Shown here: positions 8,170 through 16,337 of the stretch, piece by piece
Numbering within the stretch: position 1 is the first letter of the stretch
Layout: the number at the start of each line of letters is the position of its first letter
From: an uncultured Bacteroidales bacterium
Lineage (GTDB): Bacteria > Bacteroidota > Bacteroidia > Bacteroidales > Muribaculaceae
Direction of reading: 5' to 3'
DNA length: 44,268 nt
Assembly: GCA_902796035.1 (NCBI GenBank)
Contig: CADBNR010000066.1
Location: 1-44,268 of the forward strand
Notes under the pieces: generated by a model
The model's input: the letters and a program-made list of their open reading frames with translations, nothing else
Databases searched by the model: none
Told to the model about the DNA's origin: nothing
Program-made: the position numbers and the translations under genes

Positions 8170-9264
8170 ATGCTCATAACGACGCTCGAGGCAATGAACT
8201 TCAAGAACATCGGGGAGGCCCGTCTGGACTTCTCCGAGGGGGTGAACTGCTTCGTGGGGCGCAACGGCATGGGCAAGAGCAACCTGCTTGAGGCGATACA
8301 TTTCCTGAGCATGGCGCGTCCCATGCAGTCCATGCCCGAGAGCGGACTGATCCGCCACGGCGAGGACATGCTTTTGGTCAAGGGCCATTATCTGACCGAC
8401 GCGGGCGGCGACGAGGATGTGTCCATCGGCATCAAGCGCGGCAAGGGGAAGACCCTGCTGCGCAACGGCAAGGAATACGGCAAGTTGTCGGAGCATATCG
8501 GACGCTTCCCGATTGTGGCCGTGACGCCGGCGGATTCGATGCTGGTGACGGGCAGCGGCGAGATGCGCCGCAAGCTGCTGGACATGGTCATCTCGCAGAC
8601 CGACCGCCGCTACTTAGCTGAGCTGATACGCTACAACCGCGGGCTGGAGAGCCGCAACCGTATGCTGCGCGCCGGCGTGCGCGACAAGCTGCTGTACGAA
8701 AGCGTGGAGGCCGGCATGTGTTCGGCCGCAGCCACGGTGTACGAGGCGCGCAAGGCATGGACCGAGTCGATCAAGCCGATATTCCGCCGCTACTACGAGG
8801 AAGTGGCCGGCGAGAATGAAAAGGTGTCGCTCACCTATACGTCGGTGCTCGACGGCAAGCCGCTGCAGGCCATACTGGACGAGGGACGCGCCAAGGACGG
8901 CGTGTTGGGCTTCACGCATCAGGGCGTGCACCGCGACGACCTGTGCATGGAGCTGCGCGGACACTCCATGCGCCGCGTAGGCAGTCAGGGCCAGCTCAAA
9001 AGCTATGTGATAGCCCTGCGGCTGGCCATCTACGAGCACCTGTGCGACGTGACGGGCGTGAAACCGATACTGCTTCTGGACGACATATTCGACAAGCTGG
9101 ATTCCGAGCGCGTGGGCCGCATCATGCGCACGGTGAGCAGCGGAAACTTCGGCCAGATCTTCATCACCGACACCAACCGCGAGCATCTTGACGAGACGGT
9201 GTCGACCCTGGTGGGACCAAGCCGGATGTATGAGGTGGAGGAGGGCCGCTTCACGGTGTTATGA
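8170..9264 (+). CDS. recF: DNA replication/repair protein RecF
   Basis: 364 residues, normal for RecF, an SMC-like ATPase that helps load RecA at gaps with RecO and RecR. Walker A is GRNGMGKS at residues 30-37, the ABC signature is SQGQLKSYVIALRLA, and Walker B is PILLLDDIFDKLD, followed by the D-loop region and GQIFITDTNREH. The N-terminus LEAMNFKNIGEARLDF is typical. The stop overlaps the next gene by 4 bases (ATGA), so the two are translationally coupled. As is usual in Bacteroidetes, recF is not next to dnaA here. Confidence 0.97.
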   Translation: MLITTLEAMNFKNIGEARLDFSEGVNCFVGRNGMGKSNLLEAIHFLSMARPMQSMPESGLIRHGEDMLLVKGHYLTDAGGDEDVSIGIKRGKGKTLLRNGKEYGKLSEHIGRFPIVAVTPADSMLVTGSGEMRRKLLDMVISQTDRRYLAELIRYNRGLESRNRMLRAGVRDKLLYESVEAGMCSAAATVYEARKAWTESIKPIFRRYYEEVAGENEKVSLTYTSVLDGKPLQAILDEGRAKDGVLGFTHQGVHRDDLCMELRGHSMRRVGSQGQLKSYVIALRLAIYEHLCDVTGVKPILLLDDIFDKLDSERVGRIMRTVSSGNFGQIFITDTNREHLDETVSTLVGPSRMYEVEEGRFTVL

Positions 9265-9554
9265 AGCGAGTGGAGGCCGAGGCACTCGGCGACGTGCTGA
9301 GGCGCGCCATCGAGGAGCAGAACATGACGCAGAAGCTGCTGGAGACACGCGCCTGCGCCATCTTCCCCGAAACGCTTGGCCGCGACCTGGCGTCGCTGTG
9401 CGGACAGCCCACGGTCAACGCCGGCGTCATGACGGTGCCCGTGGCCAACGCCTCGCTGAGACAGGACCTGGCCATGTGCCGCTCCCGCCTCATGGAGGCC
9501 ATAAACAGAAAATTAGGTCAGGACGTGATCAGCGGCATACGCTTCACATCCTGA
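9261..9554 (+). CDS. DciA/DUF721-family protein
   Basis: A 97-residue protein starting inside the recF stop codon (ATGA overlap). The N-terminal helix (EALGDVLRRAIEEQNM) and the following segments around SLRQDLAMCRSRLMEAINRKLG fit the DUF721 fold, whose best studied members (DciA) load the replicative helicase DnaB in bacteria that lack DnaC. A recF-DUF721 pair is a common arrangement in Bacteroidetes and actinobacteria. The family call is good; the loader role here is carried over from that family. Confidence 0.85.
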   Translation: MKRVEAEALGDVLRRAIEEQNMTQKLLETRACAIFPETLGRDLASLCGQPTVNAGVMTVPVANASLRQDLAMCRSRLMEAINRKLGQDVISGIRFTS

Positions 9555-9562
9555 CACAGTGG

Positions 9563-9583
9563 TAAGACCCCGCGGGTCTTACT
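9563..9583 (+). other. Perfect hairpin with CGC loop
   Basis: Arms 9563-9571 and 9575-9583 pair over 9 bases with a 3-base CGC loop. There is no T-run, so it is more likely an RNA-processing or stability hairpin, or a weak terminator, between the DUF721 and thioesterase genes. It shares its loop and terminal GTAA/TTAC pairs with the hairpin after upp, with different inner pairs. Confidence 0.55.
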
Positions 9584-9611
9584 ATAACCCGATATAAAGA
9601 GAAAGAAAGTA

Positions 9612-10079
9612 ATGATAGACATAGACACGTTGCCGCCGTTGTCGGCGTTTCCGCACCGCATACCGGTGGAGATACGGTTCAACGACATAGACATCTTGGG
9701 ACATGTGAACAATACGGTGTATTTTTCGTTCTACGACACGGGCAAGGCGTGGTATTTCAAGGATATAGTCGACTGGGAGATAGACTGGCGCCAGGTGGAG
9801 ACGGTCATAGCCAACGTGGAGTGCACATACATGGAGCCGCTGATGTTCGGCGAGGACCTGGTGGTGGGCACACGCTGCGAGGCGATACACGACCGCAGCT
9901 TCCACATCCTTCAGGTCATAGCCGACGCGCGCACGGGCCGCATCAAGTCGGCGTGCCGTACGGTGATGGTGAGCTTCGACCCGGCCACGCAGAAGTCGGC
10001 GCCGATGCCCGACAGATGGCGCCGCGCCCTGGAACGCTCCATCGCCCTGAATCCGATTAACCCCGATGAATCCCGATAA
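9612..10079 (+). CDS. Acyl-CoA thioesterase, hotdog fold (4HBT family)
   Basis: 155 residues. The motif RFNDIDILGHVNNTVYFSFYD holds the Asp and the GHVNN helix start that define YbgC/FadM-type 4HBT thioesterases, which hydrolyse acyl-CoA thioesters. Later strands (VECTYMEPLMFGEDLVVGT, SFHILQVI, SACRTVMVSFDP) complete the fold. The last codons run into a 10-base tandem array: NPINPDESR is encoded by its first units, and the stop TAA lies inside it. The substrate is unknown. Confidence 0.88.
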   Translation: MIDIDTLPPLSAFPHRIPVEIRFNDIDILGHVNNTVYFSFYDTGKAWYFKDIVDWEIDWRQVETVIANVECTYMEPLMFGEDLVVGTRCEAIHDRSFHILQVIADARTGRIKSACRTVMVSFDPATQKSAPMPDRWRRALERSIALNPINPDESR

Positions 10080-10110
10080 ATCCCGATAAATCCCGATTAA
10101 TCCCGATAAA
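10051..10110 (+). repeat. Six-unit tandem array, period 10 (TCCCGATAAA)
   Basis: Six consecutive decamers, the last four being TCCCGATAAA, TCCCGATAAA, TCCCGATTAA and TCCCGATAAA. The array covers the last nine codons and stop of the thioesterase gene and continues into the spacer. Confidence 0.92.
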
Positions 10111-10125
10111 ATTGAATTAACCCTG

Positions 10126-10752
10126 ATGAATAGCATAAACGACATAATGCGCTCCATTCTGGAGCGGGAATCGCAGGCCATACTGAACATCCCCGTCACG
10201 GACGATTATGGCCGGGCGGTGGACCTTATAGTGGAGCATGTGAACCGCCGAGGCGGCAAGCTGATAAGCTCCGGCATGGGCAAAGCCGGCCAGATAGCGA
10301 TGAACATCGCCACCACTTTCTGCAGCACCGGCACTCCGGCCGTGTTCCTGCATCCCAGCGAGGCGCAGCACGGCGACCTCGGCATCATACAGCGCAACGA
10401 CCTGCTGCTGTTGCTGTCCAACTCCGGCAAGACCCGCGAGATAGTGGAACTCGTGCAGCTGGCGCGGGTGCTGAACCCCGAAATTCCGATAATTGTTATA
10501 ACTGGAAACCCCGAGTCGCAGCTCGGCACGCACGGCGACGTCACGCTGAGCACGGGCAACAGCCCCGAAGTATGCCCGTTAGGCCTGACACCCACCACTT
10601 CCACCACCATGATGACCGTGATGGGCGACGTGCTTGTGGTGGCTACAATGCAAAAGATAGGATTCACCAAGGAGGAATACGCCAAGCGTCATCACGGCGG
10701 TTATCTCGGCCACAAGTCCTCGGGTCAGTCCGGTAACCCTGAAATATGTTGA
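10126..10752 (+). CDS. SIS-domain sugar-phosphate isomerase, arabinose-5-phosphate isomerase-like
   Basis: 208 residues consisting of one SIS domain. The motifs are those of the KdsD/KpsF/GutQ family, which convert ribulose 5-phosphate to arabinose 5-phosphate for Kdo synthesis: SSGMGKAG, LHPSEAQHGDLGII, LLLLSNSGKTREI, and near the end GDVLVVATMQ followed by KRHHGGYLG. The usual C-terminal pair of CBS domains (giving about 320 residues) is absent. Single-domain enzymes of this sort are known from Bacteroides, so this is probably the natural short form and not a truncation. It would feed lipopolysaccharide core assembly. The next gene starts 4 bases after the stop. Confidence 0.88.
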   Translation: MNSINDIMRSILERESQAILNIPVTDDYGRAVDLIVEHVNRRGGKLISSGMGKAGQIAMNIATTFCSTGTPAVFLHPSEAQHGDLGIIQRNDLLLLLSNSGKTREIVELVQLARVLNPEIPIIVITGNPESQLGTHGDVTLSTGNSPEVCPLGLTPTTSTTMMTVMGDVLVVATMQKIGFTKEEYAKRHHGGYLGHKSSGQSGNPEIC

Positions 10753-10756
10753 GAAA

Positions 10757-11635
10757 ATGAGTCTTATGAAATACGCACCCCATTTCAAGGGGATGAAGAT
10801 GGATTCGGACGACGCCCGTATCCTGGAGACTGTGGTGAATCAGCGCAAGGAGGCTCTTGAACTGTTCGAGGCCGAGGAATACAACAAGGTTCTCGAGAAG
10901 ACAGTAGAGTCGCTAAAGGCCATGCGTGAATTTTCCGACTACGGCAGTATGGAATTCCGCGAGGCCGTGGTGGTGTTGCTGTTCGACCTGTCGGAGATAC
11001 ACTATGCCCTGAAGGACTACAAGCAGTCGAAGAAGGAACTGGAGCAGATCTTCAAGTTCCTGGAGCCGCTGCTTAAGCTCGACGCCGACCGCTTCGGCAA
11101 GTATCACGTCATGGCCATGGAGCTGTCCACACGCATACTGCGCAGCCGCAAGAAGATGCTTGACATGCTGGCCAAGCAGCAGATCCACACCGGTCTGCTC
11201 TACGACAAGGTGCACAACGGCGTGGCCACGGCCACCGACAAGCTTGTGGAGTCGCTGTGCAAGGATGCCGAGATGATGGCCTCTACGGGAGACTACAAGG
11301 GTGCCGTGAAGTTCTATATGGAAGCCATCAAGCTGTCGAAGAAGCGTGCCGGCCGTGTCACGCGCCGCGAGGTGGCCATGACCATCGAGGTGGCGCGTCT
11401 GTTGATGCGCAGCCGTGCGCAGACAGAGCGTGCCCGCCGTCTGCTCAACGCCGTGCTGCCGCATGCCGTGGCCCTTGAGATTGTGGAACTGGAGCAGGAG
11501 ATACTCGGCCTTCTTGACAATATCGAGATCAACGTGATCCACGACTCTGCATGGCGTCAGTTCATGGTCAAAATGCAGGCGGCCACCCGATTCCTGAAGA
11601 AGAATAGGGAGACCGCAGAGGAAGAGGGAGAATAG
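10757..11635 (+). CDS. Uncharacterised helical-repeat (TPR-like) protein
   Basis: 292 residues, no signal peptide or membrane segment. It is almost wholly helical, with repeats that look like TPR hairpins, for example EALELFEAEEYNKVLEKTVE, EIHYALKDYKQSKKELEQI and MASTGDYKGAVKFYMEAIKL. The C-terminal third is rich in basic and acidic residues and ends in ETAEEEGE. I do not recognise a named family. It starts 4 bases after the isomerase gene and is likely in the same transcript; its stop TAG is the first part of a nonamer repeat array. A scaffold role is plausible from the fold only. Confidence 0.75.
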   Translation: MSLMKYAPHFKGMKMDSDDARILETVVNQRKEALELFEAEEYNKVLEKTVESLKAMREFSDYGSMEFREAVVVLLFDLSEIHYALKDYKQSKKELEQIFKFLEPLLKLDADRFGKYHVMAMELSTRILRSRKKMLDMLAKQQIHTGLLYDKVHNGVATATDKLVESLCKDAEMMASTGDYKGAVKFYMEAIKLSKKRAGRVTRREVAMTIEVARLLMRSRAQTERARRLLNAVLPHAVALEIVELEQEILGLLDNIEINVIHDSAWRQFMVKMQAATRFLKKNRETAEEEGE

Positions 11636-11706
11636 TGGGAGAAGTGGGAGAAGTGGGAAGATTTCCCAATTATCCCAACCTTCCCAACCTTCCCAATACC
11701 CCCAAT
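11635..11706 (+). repeat. Nonamer arrays in inverted orientation (3 purine units, 5 pyrimidine units)
   Basis: Three 9-base units GTGGGAGAA, GTGGGAGAA, GTGGGAAGA (11635-11661) are followed without a gap by five 9-base units of the complementary type (CTTCCCAAC and variants, 11662-11706). The two halves can pair into a long imperfect hairpin directly after the stop of the helical-repeat gene. The same NTGGGANNA unit recurs at 28718-28762. Confidence 0.9.
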
Positions 11707-11729
11707 AATCAAATTAATAAAATTTAATT

Positions 11730-12311
11730 ATGACTGATACAGTATCACCGGGCAAATATGTAGAGTACTCATACACGCTTACCGACTCGTCGACGGGCCG
11801 CAAGCTGTTCGAGGCTACGAAAAACCGGCCGGACCAGATGGTATATGGCGTTAGCCAGGAGGTAGTCCCGGGCCTCGTTGGCGCCATGGAGGGTCTGAAG
11901 GCCGGCGACAGGTTCGAGGTGACGCTGCCCCCTGCAGCGGCATTCGGCGAACGTAACGAAGAGGATGTGGTGGAACTTGACCGCGCCATATTCGAGCGTG
12001 ACGGCAAGCTTGCCGAAGAAGTGAAGGTAGGCGCCGCACTCCCTATGATGACGGCCGAGGGATATCGTGTGATAGGCACCGTCGTGTCGATAGGACCTAA
12101 GGTGGTGATGGACTTCAATCATCCGTTCGCCGGGCTGACTGTCACGTTTGCCGGCGAGATAGAGACAGTGCGCGATGCCACCGAGGAAGAGATACACCCG
12201 GCCTCCGGTTGCGGGGGTTGCTGTCACGGCGGTGGCTGTGGCGGCGACGAAGGCTGCGGCAAGGAAGACGGGGGCTGTTGCGGCGGCAACGGCGGATGTG
12301 GAGGTTGCTGA
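11730..12311 (+). CDS. slyD: FKBP-type peptidyl-prolyl isomerase, SlyD type, with metal-binding tail
   Basis: 193 residues. SlyD speeds prolyl bond isomerisation in the cytoplasm and also binds nickel. The FKBP part shows VEYSYTLTDSSTG, the MVYGVSQEVVPGLVGAMEGLKAGD segment and TLPPAAAFGER, followed by the inserted chaperone (IF) region at about residues 75-120 and the closing strand DFNHPFAGLTVTF. After residue 155 the protein ends in a Gly/Cys tail with nine Cys and one His, the counterpart of the E. coli SlyD nickel-binding tail. Its stop abuts that of convergent ribH with no spacer. Confidence 0.93.
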   Translation: MTDTVSPGKYVEYSYTLTDSSTGRKLFEATKNRPDQMVYGVSQEVVPGLVGAMEGLKAGDRFEVTLPPAAAFGERNEEDVVELDRAIFERDGKLAEEVKVGAALPMMTAEGYRVIGTVVSIGPKVVMDFNHPFAGLTVTFAGEIETVRDATEEEIHPASGCGGCCHGGGCGGDEGCGKEDGGCCGGNGGCGGC

Positions 12312-12836
12312 TTACTGCCTGAACGAGGCGTAACGCAAGGCGCCGGAGTGGATGTGGAGATTGGCCATCTTGATGGCTGCCACAGCCGCTTCGGCGCCCT
12401 TGTTGCCTAAGCGGCCGCCTGCGCGGTCCAGAGCCTGCTGCATGTCGTTGACGGTCAGCACGCCGAATATCACCGGAGCCTCTCCGCGCGCGTTAAGCTC
12501 GGCGACGCCCTGGCTCACTACCTGACATACGTAGTCGAAATGCGGCGTGTCACCGCGCACCACGCAGCCCAGGATGATGATGGCGCTCAGGTCCTGCATG
12601 TGACGCAGAGCCATGCCGGCGGCGTTCACCAGCTCGACGGTGCCCGGCACAGGCTGGGAGAAGATGTTGTCGGGGTTGACGCCTGCCTTATGCAGAGTGT
12701 CCGTCACGCCTTTCAGCAACGCGTCCGTGACCTCGGGGTTCCATTCGGCGGTGAAGACCGCGCACTTGAAATTGGCGGCGTCCAGAAGTTGCGGCACTTC
12801 CAGTTCGGTGCCGTTCGTATTCAGGATAGTTGACAT
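12312..12836 (-). CDS. ribH: 6,7-dimethyl-8-ribityllumazine synthase
   Basis: 174 residues. RibH condenses the pyrimidine dione with 3,4-dihydroxy-2-butanone 4-phosphate to form lumazine, the step before riboflavin. Family segments are AEWNPEVTDALLKG, VPGTVELVNAA, GCVVRGDTPHFDYVC with the active-site His, FGVLTVNDMQQALDRAG and GNKGAEAA. The gene lies directly behind the DUF4919 gene, one base after its stop, so it is probably the last gene of the minus-strand unit that begins at rel. Confidence 0.96.
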   Translation of the reverse strand: MSTILNTNGTELEVPQLLDAANFKCAVFTAEWNPEVTDALLKGVTDTLHKAGVNPDNIFSQPVPGTVELVNAAGMALRHMQDLSAIIILGCVVRGDTPHFDYVCQVVSQGVAELNARGEAPVIFGVLTVNDMQQALDRAGGRLGNKGAEAAVAAIKMANLHIHSGALRYASFRQ

Positions 12837-12837
12837 A

Positions 12838-13572
12838 TTATTCCGGATGTTTCAGTTCATACTGGTTTTGGGGAATCTGTACGTCGAAGTAGAATCCCCG
12901 GGCCGATTTGTCGCGTTTGCGCTTGTCGGAGGGGTCGGGACGCACGGACAGATAGTCGTAGCCCGGTTCGATGAAGTCGGCGTTGGTGGCCTCGTAGCCC
13001 AACAGCTGCACCATGTCGTATTCGTGCATGGGGTATATCACATACCAGGCGTTCTCTATGTCCTCGCCCGTTCCGGTGCTCTTGATGGCGCCTAACAGAT
13101 GCTCCAGGCGGTATTCCCATATCTTGGCGCGCATGTCCTTGCGGCGTTCCTTCAGCACATGCACCAGGAACGACATCTGGCGCAGATCGAATGGATTGTC
13201 GGCCAGTGCCAGTTGCGCGTATTTGGTGATGGTGTCTATCTCGGCGCGGGTGTGCGTGGGCTTGCTGCGCAGGCTGTCCGTGCGGTCGGAGTAGGGCGAC
13301 ATGCGGTATGGGTCGTAGTCCTCCTGAAACATATATCCTAAGTAGAGGTGCCGGAACTCGTCGTTGGTCATCGTGGTGTCGTTCACCTCGTATTTGGACA
13401 TGAGTTTCGGGAAGTAATATTTGCTCTCGGGGTCGAGGGTCGACGTACGTATCTCCTCGAGGTCCGGTTTCTCCACCACTATCTTACGTGATTTGGCGGC
13501 GTTCTGGGCGGTGACGCCGACAGCGCCTGCGGCCATTATGGAGAGTATGAGTATGTTTCTGAATATTTTCAT
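12838..13572 (-). CDS. Exported DUF4919-family protein
   Basis: 244 residues. The start is the ATG at 13572, giving a clean signal peptide (MKIFRNILILSIMAAGAVGV, cleavage near TAQ). No lipobox Cys is present, so it should be periplasmic. The body (PESKYYFPKLMSKYEV, MTNDEFRHLYLGYMFQEDYDPY, NPFDLRQMSFLVHVL, ENAWYVIYPMHEYDMVQLLG and FYFDVQIPQNQYELK) fits the Bacteroidales family DUF4919, of unknown function. An upstream extension of the same frame to 13932 is only the shadow of the membrane-protein gene. Confidence 0.85.
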   Translation of the reverse strand: MKIFRNILILSIMAAGAVGVTAQNAAKSRKIVVEKPDLEEIRTSTLDPESKYYFPKLMSKYEVNDTTMTNDEFRHLYLGYMFQEDYDPYRMSPYSDRTDSLRSKPTHTRAEIDTITKYAQLALADNPFDLRQMSFLVHVLKERRKDMRAKIWEYRLEHLLGAIKSTGTGEDIENAWYVIYPMHEYDMVQLLGYEATNADFIEPGYDYLSVRPDPSDKRKRDKSARGFYFDVQIPQNQYELKHPE

Positions 13573-13577
13573 GTATT

Positions 13578-14105
13578 TCAATATACTGCGATGGTCAGCA
13601 CGGCGGCGACGCCGATCTGCATCATGGTTATGGCGACAGGGAATCCCTTTGCCAGCAGATATCTGAAGAAGTTCTGCGATCCGACTGCGAGAGGGCGTCC
13701 GTCGGGAGTGCGTGAATAGAGCAGGAGCCCGAAGAAGATTCCGGCTATCACGGCCAGAATCATGAACGAATACAGCATCGTGAGGTTTTGCGAAGCGGAG
13801 AAAGCGAGCAGGCCGATGGCCAGGCCGGTGACGGCGCCTACAATCATGTATCTCATGCCGCGTGTCTGCCGGCGCACAGGTTCGGGCTGCAGCATGATGA
13901 TGACGGACACTACCAATGTCATGCAGAACCATCCGGTCAGGATGGTGCCGTTAATGGGTAGCAGAGGGTAGCCGTTGCGTGTGGCGACGCTGAGCAGCGC
14001 CAGGCCGACGTACGACAGCACCGGGCCCAGCATGATGCGCGTGGCCAGCGCCCAGACGGAAGCCGCGTAACACAGGCAGGCTGTTATGATCAGGAATATC
14101 GTCAT
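13578..14105 (-). CDS. Uncharacterised five-helix membrane protein
   Basis: 175 residues, mostly hydrophobic, with about five membrane helices: near residues 3-25, 28-45, 57-73, 85-103 and 107-130, and possibly a sixth at the C-terminus (ITMMQIGVAAVLTIAVY). A polar loop QPEPVRRQTRG lies between the third and fourth. I do not recognise a family. It starts 61 bases after the PgpH-like gene, across a nonamer array, and its end is 5 bases from the DUF4919 start. Confidence 0.75.
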   Translation of the reverse strand: MTIFLIITACLCYAASVWALATRIMLGPVLSYVGLALLSVATRNGYPLLPINGTILTGWFCMTLVVSVIIMLQPEPVRRQTRGMRYMIVGAVTGLAIGLLAFSASQNLTMLYSFMILAVIAGIFFGLLLYSRTPDGRPLAVGSQNFFRYLLAKGFPVAITMMQIGVAAVLTIAVY

Positions 14106-14128
14106 TTTCGGGTTATCTGGGTTATTAT

Positions 14129-14171
14129 AGCTAAGATAGCTAAGATAGCTAAGATAGCTAAGGCAGCTATA
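14129..14171 (-). repeat. Nonamer array TAGCTAAGA-type
   Basis: Three exact copies of AGCTAAGAT and one of AGCTAAGGC (14129-14164), then AGCTATA, period 9. The array lies just downstream of the PgpH-like stop on that gene's strand. The same TAGCTANNN unit makes up the array after mfd at 37290-37361. Confidence 0.92.
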
Positions 14172-16290
14172 CTGTTATAACGTAGTTTCGGCGGTTTTTA
14201 GTTCGCGGCGGCTGATTTTGTGCCGGCTCTCCCTGTTGTTTGATTTCAGGGTAAGCCACGCGGCCGTGGTACATGGTCTGCAGTCGCTTCTTGAACGCGG
14301 CCTTGATGTCCTCCACGTCCTTGAACGAGATGGGGGAGTCGCGGAACATTCCGTCGCGCACCTGGCCGTCTATTATCTTGTCCACCAGACCGTCGATGGC
14401 CTCGGTGGAATAATCCGTCAGGCTTCGCGAGGCCGCCTCCACAGAGTCCGCCATCATAAGTATGGCCGTCTCCTTGCTGCGCGGATTCGGACCGGGATAC
14501 ATGAATGGCTTCCTGTCTATCGGATGGTCGGGGTCGGGATTGTTGTTCACGGCGGTGTTATAGAAATATTTGGTCAGGCTCTTGCCGTGGTGTTCGGGTA
14601 TGAACTGACGCACCATTTCGGGTAGTTTCTCCTTCTGGGCCAGTTCAAGGCCCTTGGTGACGTGCGAGATTATCTTCTGCGCGCTCACCTCGGGGTCGAG
14701 TCCGTCGTGCGGGTTGACGTTATGCTGGTTTTCGGTGAAGAACAGGGGGTTGTAGAGCTTGCCGATGTCGTGATACAGCGCACCGGTACGCACCAGCTGT
14801 GTGTTGGCCCCGATGGCCCGCGCCCCCTCGGCGGCGAGCATGGACACCTGCATGGAATGTTGGAAAGTGCCCGGAGCCTCCTGGGCAAGGCGCCGCAACA
14901 GCGGACTGTTGATGTCCGACAGCTCCACGAGCGTGACGGTGGAGGTGAAGCCGAACAGTTTCTCGATCACGAGCACCAGGATATACACGAAGCTGAGCAC
15001 CACGGCGTTGATGGCGAATATTCCAATAAGTCTCCATTCGTAGCCGACGAGCGTGCCGTTGTCGAGCAGCAGCAGTGTGGTGTAGGCCAGCACGTAAGCC
15101 ACGAACGAAAGGGCCGCTGTATTCAGCAGCTGTCCGCGGCGGCTCAGGGTGCGCATGGATAAGGCAGCCGTCAGGCCTGCCGCGAGTTCAAGGAAGATGA
15201 ACTGCAAGGGCTCGATGGCCACGATGCTCGAGATCATCACCGTAACCAGCAGCGAGAAAATGGCCGTGCGCGAGTCGAAGAACACTAAGATCACCACCGG
15301 CACGGCGGCGAAGGGCACCAGATAGATGCCGTTGCGGAAATACTCGAACATCAGGATGGCGAACACCACGAACAACGTGATGAACGTCATGAGGAACAGC
15401 ATCTTGCGCAACGACGAGAAGAACCTCTCGCGGTATTCGGCCAGGAAGATGTACAGGCCTGCGAAGCATATCAGTATGAACAGCGCCTGACCCACATAAA
15501 AGTATGTGTCGGTATTGTCCTCGCCATGGTTCTCGGCCACCTTCTGCAGATATGTGTTGAGGTTGGTGAATATCTGCGGGGTCACGATCTCGCCCCGGTC
15601 CACGATGCGCTGGCCCTTCTTGATCACACCAATCGACGCGTCGGCGGTAAGGTACTCCTGTTTGCGGAATTTCTGGTCGGCGGCGGTGTCGAGCACCACG
15701 TTGGGCACAAGGATTGCATTGAGCGATGAAGCGATCTCGTCGTTGTGCTGCTCAATGACCGGTGCGCCCGACACGCGGTAGGCCGAGTCGATGAACTCGA
15801 ATGCCATGACCGGCGACATCATCTCGTTGCAGTCAATGGTTATCAGTGCGTCGGCGCCGTTGATCTTGCTGGCGATGCGGGCCTCGTGTCCGGGAGCCGC
15901 CTGTATGCGGTCGTACACCTTGGAATCGAGCACGCCGCGTGCGTATATCTCGTTCAGCAACTTGCCGAGCACAAGGCGCGACACGTCGGGCGTCTTGCCG
16001 GTGATGGCCTTGTTGAACATCTGTATGCGCCGGTCGGCCCGGTCGTCCTGGCGCTTGATGATGGGCAGGAAATTACGGTCGATGCTGTCGCGCATACGCT
16101 GGGCGGACTCCGCGTCGCGCTTCACCTCCATGTCGAAGTCCGCCATGAGCAGCGGGTACCGCCATGGCTGGTTCTCTTCGTATACATAGTCCTGCACGTC
16201 GTTGTGGGGCAGCAACAGCATTATCACGGCCGTGGCCCCGACAAGCATGAGCAGTTTCAGGAAAAAGTCTCTTTTCTTTCTGTTCATCAC
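14167..16290 (-). CDS. PgpH-like 7TM-HD phosphodiesterase (probable c-di-AMP hydrolase)
   Basis: 707 residues in the classic layout: one N-terminal membrane helix (about 11-28), a large extracytoplasmic 7TMR-HDED domain (about 30-270), seven membrane helices (about 275-460), and a cytoplasmic HD domain. The HD domain carries GTFQHSMQV, YHDIGK (H507, D508), FIPEHHG and the MMADSVEAASRS helix. Listeria PgpH with this layout cleaves the second messenger c-di-AMP. The Gly/Gln-rich tail after residue 680 is likely disordered. The gene starts 47 bases after rel and is likely co-transcribed with it. I give no symbol because the activity is not proven for this protein. Confidence 0.9.
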   Translation of the reverse strand: MMNRKKRDFFLKLLMLVGATAVIMLLLPHNDVQDYVYEENQPWRYPLLMADFDMEVKRDAESAQRMRDSIDRNFLPIIKRQDDRADRRIQMFNKAITGKTPDVSRLVLGKLLNEIYARGVLDSKVYDRIQAAPGHEARIASKINGADALITIDCNEMMSPVMAFEFIDSAYRVSGAPVIEQHNDEIASSLNAILVPNVVLDTAADQKFRKQEYLTADASIGVIKKGQRIVDRGEIVTPQIFTNLNTYLQKVAENHGEDNTDTYFYVGQALFILICFAGLYIFLAEYRERFFSSLRKMLFLMTFITLFVVFAILMFEYFRNGIYLVPFAAVPVVILVFFDSRTAIFSLLVTVMISSIVAIEPLQFIFLELAAGLTAALSMRTLSRRGQLLNTAALSFVAYVLAYTTLLLLDNGTLVGYEWRLIGIFAINAVVLSFVYILVLVIEKLFGFTSTVTLVELSDINSPLLRRLAQEAPGTFQHSMQVSMLAAEGARAIGANTQLVRTGALYHDIGKLYNPLFFTENQHNVNPHDGLDPEVSAQKIISHVTKGLELAQKEKLPEMVRQFIPEHHGKSLTKYFYNTAVNNNPDPDHPIDRKPFMYPGPNPRSKETAILMMADSVEAASRSLTDYSTEAIDGLVDKIIDGQVRDGMFRDSPISFKDVEDIKAAFKKRLQTMYHGRVAYPEIKQQGEPAQNQPPRTKNRRNYVITV

Positions 16291-16337
16291 TGAACTTTTT
16301 AGTCTATTAAAACATAGTCAGCCGGCCCGGGTGGGGG

